64,000 nt of DNA, taken from assembly GCA_947501685.1 (NCBI GenBank), contig CANMWQ010000006.1, positions 175,774 to 239,773 on the forward strand. Reading direction: 5' to 3'. Shown here one piece after another: positions 25,995 through 33,213 of this stretch. Position 1 is the stretch's first letter. Each line of letters begins with the position of its first letter. A model generated the notes under the pieces. That model was given only the letters and a program-made list of their open reading frames with translations. It ran no database searches and was not told the DNA's origin. The position numbers and the translations under genes are program-made. Source of the DNA: an uncultured Litoreibacter sp. (GTDB lineage: Bacteria; Pseudomonadota; Alphaproteobacteria; Rhodobacterales; Rhodobacteraceae).

Positions 25995-27548
25995 TCAAGA
26001 GTGGCCGAGCACCTTTATGAGCGCCTCTCGGACAGCCGCCTTGGTGCGGTCATCCGCGCCGTCTAGCTTCACGAGATACTGACCTTCCGCCTCGATCTCC
26101 TCAAAGCGCATATGTGGCGCGTTCGGGTTGGGCAGGCTCACCTCATAGGGAACGACTTCGCGCGCGACGCCCTTGAAGTTTACCGGATCGAGAGCATTCG
26201 CCTCGACGATGTCTTTGACATGGGCATAGGTCTCGTAGCTGACCACGATGCCGCCGGGTTTGGCGATGCTTTCAAGCCGGGCGGCCAAGTTCGCCTCCGC
26301 GCCGATAATTGTGTAATCCATACGCGCGTCAGAGCCGAAATTGCCGACATTGCAATAGCCCGTGTTGATCCCCATGCGAGCTTTGAACGGGTGCTCCAGC
26401 CCGCGCGCGCGCCAGTGGCCTTCCAGTTCGGCCAGACGTTTTTGCATGTCGATGGCCATGCGCAGGCAGGCCTTGGCGTCTTCTGCGGTCCCTCGGGTCT
26501 CCGGATCGCCGAAAAATGCCACGATGGCGTCGCCGATAAACTTGTCGATTGTCGCGCCATGCGCTTCCGCGATCCGCGACATTTCTGTGAAATATTCGTT
26601 GAGCAAATCGGTCAACTCTTCGGGCTGCAACATTTCGGCCGTTGAGGTGAAATCCTTGATGTCGGAGAAAAACACGGTGAGTTTTTTGCGCTCGGTCGAG
26701 ATTTCGGCCTCGCGTTCGCCAGAGAAGATAGACCGATAGACCTGCGGTGAGAGATATTTGGAGATCTTCATCGACACGCCTGCGAGGAAGGCATTGTTGG
26801 CCGTCAGCTCTTCATTCAGGCGGCTGAACCGCCCGGCCAGCCGGAATTGCAGCATGGCGAAGAACAACCCGGCAGAGCCCGCAATCAGCAAATAGGCGAG
26901 CAACCATTTGAAGGCGAAAATGTTGAGCGCCACGGGCTGATGCACGGAAATGGTCTGGATGCCGCGGATGTCGCCGACCTGCCAGTCGGTTTTTGGGCTT
27001 TCGACATGGGTGTTGTGGCAGCCCACGCATGAGCCGCTCATGATCACCGGCGTGGCCAGCGTCACGCGTTGGTCCCAAAGGTTGCCAGAGGTTTCCATCA
27101 CCATCGGGTCGCTGTTGAGCCCGGCGCGGAAGGTCTCCAGCGCGTTGCCCTCAAAGGTGGTCAGGTTGTGGGGCGGGCGGTTTTGAAACGGGAAGTCAGA
27201 GACGAACCGATATTCGATATCGCCTTCGGTTTCTTTGAAGGCGTCGCCAAGCTCCAGCGACAAGGTCGCCGGGATCGGGATCGCGCCGTTTACATCAAGA
27301 TAATTGTGCAGCGGAACCGTGTCGCCCTCGGCGCTGAGCACCCTGCTGACCACGTTTTGCGCGTAGTAGCTGCGCACGCTGGTGATGATGCTATTGAGGC
27401 TGGTGGCCTGACGCTCCAGATTGCGCTCAGACAGCGTTTTGAGGTCCATCCAGACAGCCCCCGGCAGCGCCACCAATGCCAGAATGACCAATGCGACCAA
27501 CCAACCTGGCCGCCGCAGGAACAGGGTTCCCAAAGCCGTTTTGTCCAT
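25995..27548 (-). CDS. Membrane adenylate/guanylate cyclase with heme-motif DUF3365-like sensor
   Basis: 517 residues from the ATG at 27548, preceded by GGGGGAG; the open frame continues upstream across infA's promoter but without an RBS. Order: transmembrane helix (about 15-34), extracytoplasmic DUF3365/Tll0287-like sensor (about 40-200) with a c-type heme motif C174-V-G-C-H178, second helix (about 212-234), linker helix and class III cyclase domain (290-465). Metal Asp296 (F-F-S-D-I-K) and Asp340 (F-I-G-D-A-I) and the N-x3-R pair in G-A-E-A-N-L-A-A-R are present, so it should be active. Likely couples redox or ligand state at heme to cAMP/cGMP. Opposite in strand to its neighbours. Confidence 0.85.
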   Translation of the reverse strand: MDKTALGTLFLRRPGWLVALVILALVALPGAVWMDLKTLSERNLERQATSLNSIITSVRSYYAQNVVSRVLSAEGDTVPLHNYLDVNGAIPIPATLSLELGDAFKETEGDIEYRFVSDFPFQNRPPHNLTTFEGNALETFRAGLNSDPMVMETSGNLWDQRVTLATPVIMSGSCVGCHNTHVESPKTDWQVGDIRGIQTISVHQPVALNIFAFKWLLAYLLIAGSAGLFFAMLQFRLAGRFSRLNEELTANNAFLAGVSMKISKYLSPQVYRSIFSGEREAEISTERKKLTVFFSDIKDFTSTAEMLQPEELTDLLNEYFTEMSRIAEAHGATIDKFIGDAIVAFFGDPETRGTAEDAKACLRMAIDMQKRLAELEGHWRARGLEHPFKARMGINTGYCNVGNFGSDARMDYTIIGAEANLAARLESIAKPGGIVVSYETYAHVKDIVEANALDPVNFKGVAREVVPYEVSLPNPNAPHMRFEEIEAEGQYLVKLDGADDRTKAAVREALIKVLGHS

Positions 27549-27683
27549 GTGGCGCTCCCCCTCTTGCCCCAGCGGAAAGCGTAGCATGGAAAATCCGGTG
27601 CGCAACGGGGCGTGTTTCGCCTTGGGCAGGATTGTTATCGACATTTCCCTTGAAAACTCCCCACGTCCGTTACATGTAGAGCC

Positions 27684-27707
27684 AGCCCGCAGTTTGGCGG
27701 GTTTTAT
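27684..27707 (+). promoter_or_regulatory. GC hairpin plus T-run immediately before infA
   Basis: AGCCCGC-loop-GCGGGTT (7 bp including a G-U) followed by TTTAT ends 13 bp before the infA ATG. It has the form of an intrinsic terminator, yet it lies in the infA leader, downstream of a possible -35 TTGAAA at 27650. It could attenuate infA, or form a 5'-end stabilising hairpin if transcription starts near 27683. Confidence 0.4.
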
Positions 27708-27719
27708 GATGGAGTGAAC

Positions 27720-27938
27720 ATGGCCAAGGAAGAACTGCTCGAATTCCCCGGTGTCGTGAAGGAACTCCTGCCTAACGCGACGTTTCGGGTCGAGCTGGAA
27801 AACGGCCATGAGATCATCGCGCACACGGCAGGCAAGATGCGCAAGAACCGCATCCGCGTTCTGGCAGGCGACAAGGTGCAGGTCGAAATGACCCCCTATG
27901 ATCTGACCAAGGGTCGGATCAATTACCGGTTTAAATGA
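27720..27938 (+). CDS. infA: Translation initiation factor IF-1
   Basis: 72 residues, the universal IF-1 size, with an S1/OB fold: [27 protein letters not shown] and [11 protein letters not shown]. It binds the ribosomal A site during initiation together with IF-2 and IF-3. ATG at 27720 (GGAG upstream) is used rather than the GTG two codons before. Stop overlaps maf (ATGA). Confidence 0.97.
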   Translation: MAKEELLEFPGVVKELLPNATFRVELENGHEIIAHTAGKMRKNRIRVLAGDKVQVEMTPYDLTKGRINYRFK

Positions 27939-28525
27939 CCGCATGCATAGCTGACCCGAACCTCAAGCTGGTCTTGGGGTCGGGGTCTCCGCGTCGATTG
28001 GAACTGCTGGCACAGCTTGGTATTGTGCCGTCAGATATCCGCCCCCCTGACATTGATGAAACGCCGCTCAAGGCCGAGCTGCCGCGCGCCTATTGCGCCC
28101 GTATTGCGCGGGGGAAGGCGGATGCGATGGTGTTGGCGGGCGATGAGGTGGCGCTCTGCGCAGATACCACCGTGGCCCTGGGCCGGCGGATCATGGGCAA
28201 ACCTGAAGATGAAAAAGAGGCGGCGCAGTTTCTGCTGGCCTTATCGGGGCGCAGGCACCGGGTGATCACGAGCGTGGTGGTGCGGCGTGGAGACGGTTTT
28301 TGGGCGCGGGACGTGGTGACATCGGTGAAAATGAAGATGCTGTCGGACGGTGAATTGAACGGCTATCTGGCCACTGAGGATTGGCGGGGTAAGGCGGGCG
28401 GCTACGCTATCCAAGGCCCGGCAGGCGCGTTTATTCCATGGATCCAAGGCAGCTATACGGGCGTGGTCGGCCTTCCTGTGGCAGAGGCCGCGAGCCTTTT
28501 GCGGACGGCGGGGTATGTGCTGTGA
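27935..28525 (+). CDS. maf: Maf-family nucleotide pyrophosphatase
   Basis: 196 residues. The Maf signature is [12 protein letters not shown] near the N terminus, with A-D-T-T-V-A and G-K-P-E-D-E in the middle and I-Q-G-P-A-G-A-F at the nucleotide pocket. Maf proteins hydrolyse non-canonical nucleoside triphosphates such as dTTP, UTP or modified forms to the monophosphate, cleaning the pool. Overlaps infA and the RNase gene at its ends (ATGA, GTGA). Confidence 0.93.
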   Translation: MTACIADPNLKLVLGSGSPRRLELLAQLGIVPSDIRPPDIDETPLKAELPRAYCARIARGKADAMVLAGDEVALCADTTVALGRRIMGKPEDEKEAAQFLLALSGRRHRVITSVVVRRGDGFWARDVVTSVKMKMLSDGELNGYLATEDWRGKAGGYAIQGPAGAFIPWIQGSYTGVVGLPVAEAASLLRTAGYVL

Positions 28526-29541
28526 AGGGTCTGCAAATTGTGCATGATACGTTGGCTGGCCGCCCTGCGGCGGCCTTGATGCGCGACGGGGTTCTGGACG
28601 ATTTCCTGCTCAGCGCGCCTGATGATGCGCCGCCCGTGCCGGGCTCGATTTTTCGGGCCATCACAGATCGGCCCTTGAAGGGGCAGGGCGGGATGATGAT
28701 GAAGGTGCCCGAGGGCGGCATGGCGCTGTTTCGTGGCGCAAAAGGCTTGGCACCCGGCCAGCCGCTGCTGGTTCAGGTGACCTCTTATGCGGAGGCCGGC
28801 AAGGCCGTGCCCGTCACGGACAAGATCATTTTCAAAGGCCGCTATGTGATTGTCACGCCGGGGGCAGCGGGGATCAACGTCTCGCGCCAAATCCGCGACG
28901 AGGAAGAGAAAGTACGCCTGCTTGATATCCTGCACAGCTTCGAGATGCCGGAAGGTGTCGGCCTGATCGTGCGCTCCAGCGCTGAGGGTGCCTCAGAAGA
29001 GGCGATTGCCTCGGAGGCAGAACATTTTCTGGGGCTGGCGCAGGCGGTGCTGTCTGATGGTGACACCCAGCCGGAGCTCCTGGTTGATGCTGGCGATGCG
29101 CAGGATCTGGCGGCGCGGGATTGGCCGGAGGCCCAGACCGTTGACGGGTTCGAGGCTTACGGCGTGCTGGACGCGCTGGCGCTTTTGGAGACGCCCGAGG
29201 TCAGACTTGGCGGCACGACGTTGTTCATTGAGCCCACACGCGCCTTGGTGGCCGTCGATGTGAACACTGGCGGCGATTTTTCACCGGCCTCGGGGCTAAA
29301 GGCCAACCTCGCCTGCGCGCGGGCGCTGCCGCGCCAATTGAGGCTGCGCGGGTTGGGCGGGCAGATCACGCTGGACCTTGCCCCGATGGCCCAAAAAGAC
29401 CGTCGCCAGTTCGAGCAGGCTTTGCGTTCAGCCTTCAAGGCGGATGCAGTGGAAACAGCCCTTGTCGGATGGACACCACTTGGGCATTTTGAATTGCAGC
29501 GCAAGCGCGAAAGACTGCCATTGCCGAAAGGACTGACCTGA
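28522..29541 (+). CDS. Short ribonuclease E/G family protein
   Basis: 339 residues from a GTG overlapping the maf stop. The catalytic core is recognisable by [10 protein letters not shown] (metal Asp) and [11 protein letters not shown] (second Asp), preceded by a degenerate S1-like region. It is much shorter than RNase G (about 490 residues) and ends without the C-P-x-C-x-G zinc link used for dimerisation of RNase E/G. The next gene, overlapping by one base, encodes a four-Cys zinc protein (YacG). It should be an endoribonuclease or a derived RNA-binding relative. Confidence 0.8.
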   Translation: MKGLQIVHDTLAGRPAAALMRDGVLDDFLLSAPDDAPPVPGSIFRAITDRPLKGQGGMMMKVPEGGMALFRGAKGLAPGQPLLVQVTSYAEAGKAVPVTDKIIFKGRYVIVTPGAAGINVSRQIRDEEEKVRLLDILHSFEMPEGVGLIVRSSAEGASEEAIASEAEHFLGLAQAVLSDGDTQPELLVDAGDAQDLAARDWPEAQTVDGFEAYGVLDALALLETPEVRLGGTTLFIEPTRALVAVDVNTGGDFSPASGLKANLACARALPRQLRLRGLGGQITLDLAPMAQKDRRQFEQALRSAFKADAVETALVGWTPLGHFELQRKRERLPLPKGLT

Positions 29542-29747
29542 TGGCCTGCCCGATTTGCAGCAAGGACCCAGAGAAGAAATACCGCCCGTTTTGCTCCAAA
29601 CGCTGCGCGGATATTGATCTGGGCAAGTGGATGACCGGGGCCTATGCGGTGCCGAGCCAGGATGAGGATGACGCCGAAGAGCTGTTCTCGGAGCTTGAAA
29701 AAGCGGCCCTTGGAGAGGCTGACACAGACGGCCCAAAACTGCACTGA
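29541..29747 (+). CDS. yacG: YacG-type zinc protein, DNA gyrase inhibitor family
   Basis: 68 residues with four zinc ligands, C3-P-I-C6 and F-C18-S-K-R-C22, followed by D-L-G-K-W and an acidic tail, as in E. coli YacG, which binds GyrB and inhibits supercoiling. The start overlaps the RNase stop as TGATG. Gene order maf - RNase - yacG is common in this group. 29748-29861 downstream holds nothing recognisable. Confidence 0.9.
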   Translation: MACPICSKDPEKKYRPFCSKRCADIDLGKWMTGAYAVPSQDEDDAEELFSELEKAALGEADTDGPKLH

Positions 29748-29861
29748 GCGGCGGGCGTAAGACTGCGCGCAAGATTTTCGATCATGCCCCCTAGACAGGC
29801 TGGGGAGGCTGGCCTAAATAGCGGGACGTTCGCAGGCAACAACCCTATGCGAACGCCCGGT

Positions 29862-29936
29862 GCCCGGGTAGCTCAGGGGTAGAGCAGTGGATTGAAAATC
29901 CTCGTGTCGGTGGTTCAAATCCGCCCCTGGGCACCA
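29862..29936 (+). tRNA. tRNA-Phe (anticodon GAA)
   Basis: 75 nt: acceptor GCCCGGG/CCTGGGC (one G-T pair), D arm GCTC-AGGGGTA-GAGC, anticodon loop TTGAAAA (GAA), T arm with GGTTCAAATCC, discriminator A and encoded CCA. It stands between yacG and a convergent DUF6505 gene. Confidence 0.95.
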
Positions 29937-29953
29937 CTTTTCACCAAGATTAG

Positions 29954-30439
29954 CTAAGCGTCATCATCCAGCGAGCCGTGGATCGCGAATTGGTCCAGCC
30001 CTGCATCCTGCGGCTCAATCATGCGGAAGCTCTCTTTCACGCCTGCATCTGTCAGTTCGCGTGAAACGGTGAGCAGCGTGTTGGGGGCCTGGTCTTCGCA
30101 AAGCTCGGCCATGTGGCGCAGCTCTTCTTCGGCGACGCCTGATGCGGCCTCAAGGGAAGGCGCGCCGTAAATGTCGACGAAATGCTGGGCCAGTGTGGTC
30201 TTGAGCGCGTCAAATTCGGCGGGCTCCACTTGCGTGACGGCTACGACGCTGACCCGGCCAAAGGTCTCCACCCCAAGCCAGCCATTTGCAAAGGCCTGCC
30301 GCGCCTTGCCAGTCAGGTCGGCTTCCGTCCAGTTTGAGAACTCGAACCCGCCCGAGATGCACCATTCCCCGGTCCGGGCGGGGGAGTGGAAGATGTTCAT
30401 GTCGCTTTCGTCAAAATGGATCGCGCGTGCCAGCATCAT
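29954..30439 (-). CDS. DUF6505-like protein of the formate dehydrogenase locus
   Basis: 161 residues. Soluble, acidic protein with N-terminal R-A-I-H-F-D-E-S-D and F-E-F-S-N-W-T-E segments; recognised tentatively as DUF6505. It follows the ligase-like gene with one base between stop and start (two alternative ATGs at 30439 and 30436), so both are cotranslated. Found next to formate dehydrogenase genes in related bacteria, which suggests a maturation or assembly role. No catalytic motif is visible. Confidence 0.6.
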   Translation of the reverse strand: MMLARAIHFDESDMNIFHSPARTGEWCISGGFEFSNWTEADLTGKARQAFANGWLGVETFGRVSVVAVTQVEPAEFDALKTTLAQHFVDIYGAPSLEAASGVAEEELRHMAELCEDQAPNTLLTVSRELTDAGVKESFRMIEPQDAGLDQFAIHGSLDDDA

Positions 30440-30440
30440 G

Positions 30441-31145
30441 TCAGCGGTCCTCCAGCACTTTGGTTAATGGAAACAGGTGGGTGGTCTCGGCATCGCGCAG
30501 CAGCAGGCCAAAGCGTTCATCCACGCCCAGATAGGTGCCAGAGGTCTCGCCCATCGTAATGTCTTCGCCCATGCCATGCGCCAACCCGCGCCAGTCTTTG
30601 TGCAAAGGGGCGACGCCTGCCTCGAGCCATGTGTTGAGACCGACGAGGCTATGTTTCACCCAAGCCTCCAGCAACTCCGCGGCGTTCACATCGGCGCAGC
30701 CTTCGGCATAGAGTGTTGTCTGGTCCGGCGTGGTGCCGGGGTCGTCGCTTTCGGGCCAAAGCGGCAGTTCCAGCCCGATGACCAGCCAGTCTGGCTCCGC
30801 CTCGGGGTCGCTGCTCGACGCGGCCGCGCGCAAGCGGCCGCAGGAGGCGCCGTTGATGCGGATGCCGCCGTTCCAATCAAGATGCACGGCGACCTCTGGT
30901 GGGGCGAGGGCGCCCAGTGCGTTTTGAAAACCGACGCCGCAGAGGGGCAGCATGGCCATGGCGTCGGCCAGAACAACATCGGGGGCAAAAACAATTGCGG
31001 CGCGCAGACTATTGGCCCCGAGATTATGGACGACAAGGCCCGCGTCGCAGCCGCGCGTGGCCTCCGCGCAGGCTTTGTCGAACGGGTCGATCTGCCCTTC
31101 GACGGGCAAGCCGCTGAAGAGCGGCGGGAAGCTTGGCGCGCTCAT
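30441..31145 (-). CDS. Biotin/lipoate-protein ligase-like protein (DUF4444)
   Basis: 234 residues. The central W-N-G-G-I-R-I-N-G-A-S-C-G-R-L region resembles the nucleotide/lipoyl-binding core of biotin/lipoate ligases, but the canonical G-R-G-R-x-G loop is not seen, so ligase activity is uncertain. The C-terminal part (G-T-Y-L-G-V-D-E-R-F-G-L-L-L-R) fits the DUF4444 extension. Start overlaps the Mrp gene stop by 4 bp. The setting beside Fe-S and formate dehydrogenase genes points to a cofactor or subunit-modifying function. Confidence 0.7.
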   Translation of the reverse strand: MSAPSFPPLFSGLPVEGQIDPFDKACAEATRGCDAGLVVHNLGANSLRAAIVFAPDVVLADAMAMLPLCGVGFQNALGALAPPEVAVHLDWNGGIRINGASCGRLRAAASSSDPEAEPDWLVIGLELPLWPESDDPGTTPDQTTLYAEGCADVNAAELLEAWVKHSLVGLNTWLEAGVAPLHKDWRGLAHGMGEDITMGETSGTYLGVDERFGLLLRDAETTHLFPLTKVLEDR

Positions 31146-32197
31146 GCGTGGCCTGATTTGATCAGCGCTTTGGCGACGCTGCGGAAACCCTGCGCCTGCA
31201 CGCTATCAGGCTTGGAGACAACAATCGGCGCCCCGCCATCGGCGGCCAGACGAATATCGAGATGCAACGGGATTTCCGCCAAAAGTGGCACGCCCAGTTT
31301 CTCGGCCTCCGAGGTGACGCCGCCATGGCCGAAGACGTGCTCCTCATGGCCACATTGCGAGCAGATATGCGTGCTCATATTCTCGATCATGCCAATGATC
31401 GGCGTGCCCATCTGGTTGAACATGTCGATGCCTTTGCGGGCGTCCAGAAGGGCCACGTCCTGCGGGGTGGAAACGATCAGCGCCCCGTCCAGATGCGCCT
31501 TTTGGGCCAGTGTCATTTGCACGTCCCCGGTGCCGGGCGGCAGATCGACGATCAGCACGTCCAGCGCTCCCCATTGCACCTGATTGAGCATCTGTTGCAA
31601 CGCGCCCATCAGCATCGGACCGCGCCAGACCACGGCCTGATCCTCATTGGTCATCAACCCGATGGACATCATGGTCACGCCGAAATTGCGCAAAGGCAGG
31701 ATCAGTTTGCCGTCGGGGCTTTGCGGCCTACCGGAGACGCCCAGCATGCGCGGCTGCGAGGGGCCGTAGACATCAGCGTCCAGCATGCCGACGCGGCGGC
31801 CTTCGGCGGCAAGCGCACAGGCAAGGTTCGACGCGACCGTGGATTTGCCGACGCCGCCTTTGCCTGAGGCCACAGCAATGATCCGGTCCACGCCGGAGAT
31901 TTTTTGCGGGCCCGCAGGCTCGGCCTGCCTGCTGGGTTTAAGGTCCGGCGGCGGCGTGGGTTTGCTATGCGCGGTCATCACCACGGAGACGGCGCTGGCG
32001 CCGAGAGCTTCCAGTTTTTCCTCGGCTTCGGCCTTGGCGGGCATATAGGGCTCGGGGGCGTCGACCTCCATCACGAAGCGCACGGCGTCGCCGTCGACAT
32101 TCAGCGCACGCACCAGCCCGGCCTCCACCAGATCAACGCCGGAGGGCGCTTTGACGGTCTTCAGGCAGGCCAAAACCTCTTCACGGGAGAGCGCCAT
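31142..32197 (-). CDS. apbC: Mrp/ApbC-family iron-sulfur cluster carrier ATPase
   Basis: 351 residues. N-terminal DUF59/MIP18-like domain (1-80) and a P-loop ATPase with the deviant Walker A S-G-K-G-G-V-G-K-S-T (about 108-117), A-D-V-Y-G-P-S and D-L-P-P-G-T-G-D. The cluster-binding C-x-x-C is C-S-Q-C in the C-terminal third. Mrp proteins bind a bridging [4Fe-4S] cluster and deliver it to apo-proteins. Encoded between DUF6494 and the ligase-like gene; supplying clusters for the neighbouring polyferredoxin and FdhA/FdhB is a natural inference. Confidence 0.93.
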   Translation of the reverse strand: MALSREEVLACLKTVKAPSGVDLVEAGLVRALNVDGDAVRFVMEVDAPEPYMPAKAEAEEKLEALGASAVSVVMTAHSKPTPPPDLKPSRQAEPAGPQKISGVDRIIAVASGKGGVGKSTVASNLACALAAEGRRVGMLDADVYGPSQPRMLGVSGRPQSPDGKLILPLRNFGVTMMSIGLMTNEDQAVVWRGPMLMGALQQMLNQVQWGALDVLIVDLPPGTGDVQMTLAQKAHLDGALIVSTPQDVALLDARKGIDMFNQMGTPIIGMIENMSTHICSQCGHEEHVFGHGGVTSEAEKLGVPLLAEIPLHLDIRLAADGGAPIVVSKPDSVQAQGFRSVAKALIKSGHA

Positions 32198-32392
32198 TTA
32201 TGCGCCTTCGATCTTGCCGGTCACCACATGCTCGAGGTCCACCCCGTCGATGGTCAGCACCATCTTGGCCTCGAAGCTTTTGCCCGATGTGTCGGCCGCG
32301 TTGCGCATGGCTTCCTCGATGGCTTGCTGGGAGGTGACCCCGACCTGCTTGAGAAACTTGCGCATCGACATGTTGAAATCTTCGCTCATCAC
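32198..32392 (-). CDS. DUF6494-like small protein
   Basis: 64 residues starting with M-M-S-E-D-F-N-M-S-M-R-K-F (ATG 32392 or 32389). Predicted to be a compact helical-beta protein: K-Q-V-G-V-T-S-Q-Q-A-I-E-E-A and an end of V-D-L-E-H-V-V-T-G. Its stop abuts the Mrp start. Recognised as the small partner that accompanies Mrp in formate dehydrogenase loci; function unknown. Confidence 0.65.
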   Translation of the reverse strand: MMSEDFNMSMRKFLKQVGVTSQQAIEEAMRNAADTSGKSFEAKMVLTIDGVDLEHVVTGKIEGA

Positions 32393-32484
32393 TTTGCCCT
32401 TTGAATTGTCGAAATTGTTGACCCTGCGACCCTAGCGCCCCTAGGCTGACATGCAACCTGACGCAGACGAATGGGGTCGAGGGT

Positions 32485-33213
32485 ATGTTGAAACCACTGA
32501 TTTTCGCCGCCGCCTTGGTCGTGTCTCCGGTGTTGGCGCAAGACAAGGCCTTTACCTTGCAGGCCCCCGAGGCGCTGACCGAGCGCGGTTTTACCAAACA
32601 TCTGTTGCCGCGGTTTTCCCTGAAAACGGGTATCCGAATAACTGTCAGCGCTGAGAGCGGTGAGGCCGCCTTTGGGACCGAAGGCCGTCCGGTGTTTCGT
32701 CAGGGGGAGACCATCTGGCACCTCTCCAAACCGGAAGGCGACCCGGAGATAGATGCTTTCGAGGACTGGCTTGTGTCCGATGTCGGCAAGCGCACGATTG
32801 AAGCGTTTACGCTGCATGGCGACCCCATCTTCAGTGCGGATGTGGCCGTGAAGGCCGAGCAGGTAGCCGTCGCTCTGACGGGCGATGCGGCGCTTGGTGA
32901 GACGCTCAGTCTGAGCCAATGCGGGCGCTGCCATGTGATCAATGAGAGCAACCGGATGAACGCCATCGGCTCCTCTCCCTCGTTTCGGTTGATGCGGACC
33001 TTCCCCGACTGGCAGGAACGGTTCGAGACGTTTTTCCTGCTCAAGCCGCACCCGGCCTTCACGCAGGTCACGGATGTCACCGAGCCCTTCCCGGAGCATC
33101 TGCCGTCGCCCATCGTACCGATCGAGGTCACGCTCGAGCAGATCGAGGCGATCACCGCTTATGTCGGGTCGATTACGCCTGCCGATCTTGGTGCGCCGAT
33201 CCAAACTCAGTGA
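32485..33213 (+). CDS. Secreted cytochrome c with periplasmic-binding-protein-like N-terminal fragment
   Basis: 242 residues, signal peptide 1-18 (A-L-V-V-S-P-V-L-A-Q). Residues 20-125 look like a shrunken type-2 binding-protein: L-P-R-F-S-L-K-T-G-I-R-I near the front and D-A-F-E-D-W-L-V-S followed by a G-x-x-I-F turn, similar to the last helix of TupA in this window (N-L-E-N-W-L-V-S) and to LysR effector domains. A single c-type heme follows at C146-G-R-C-H150. Divergent from DUF6494, its end overlaps the convergent polyferredoxin by 7 bp. Probably a periplasmic electron carrier of the formate dehydrogenase system. Confidence 0.75.
   Translation: MLKPLIFAAALVVSPVLAQDKAFTLQAPEALTERGFTKHLLPRFSLKTGIRITVSAESGEAAFGTEGRPVFRQGETIWHLSKPEGDPEIDAFEDWLVSDVGKRTIEAFTLHGDPIFSADVAVKAEQVAVALTGDAALGETLSLSQCGRCHVINESNRMNAIGSSPSFRLMRTFPDWQERFETFFLLKPHPAFTQVTDVTEPFPEHLPSPIVPIEVTLEQIEAITAYVGSITPADLGAPIQTQ

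Noticed and set aside
16915..29936. Integration sites at the tRNA-Gly, tRNA-Thr or tRNA-Phe genes
   Set aside because: No integrase, repeat of the tRNA 3' end or composition change next to any of the three.
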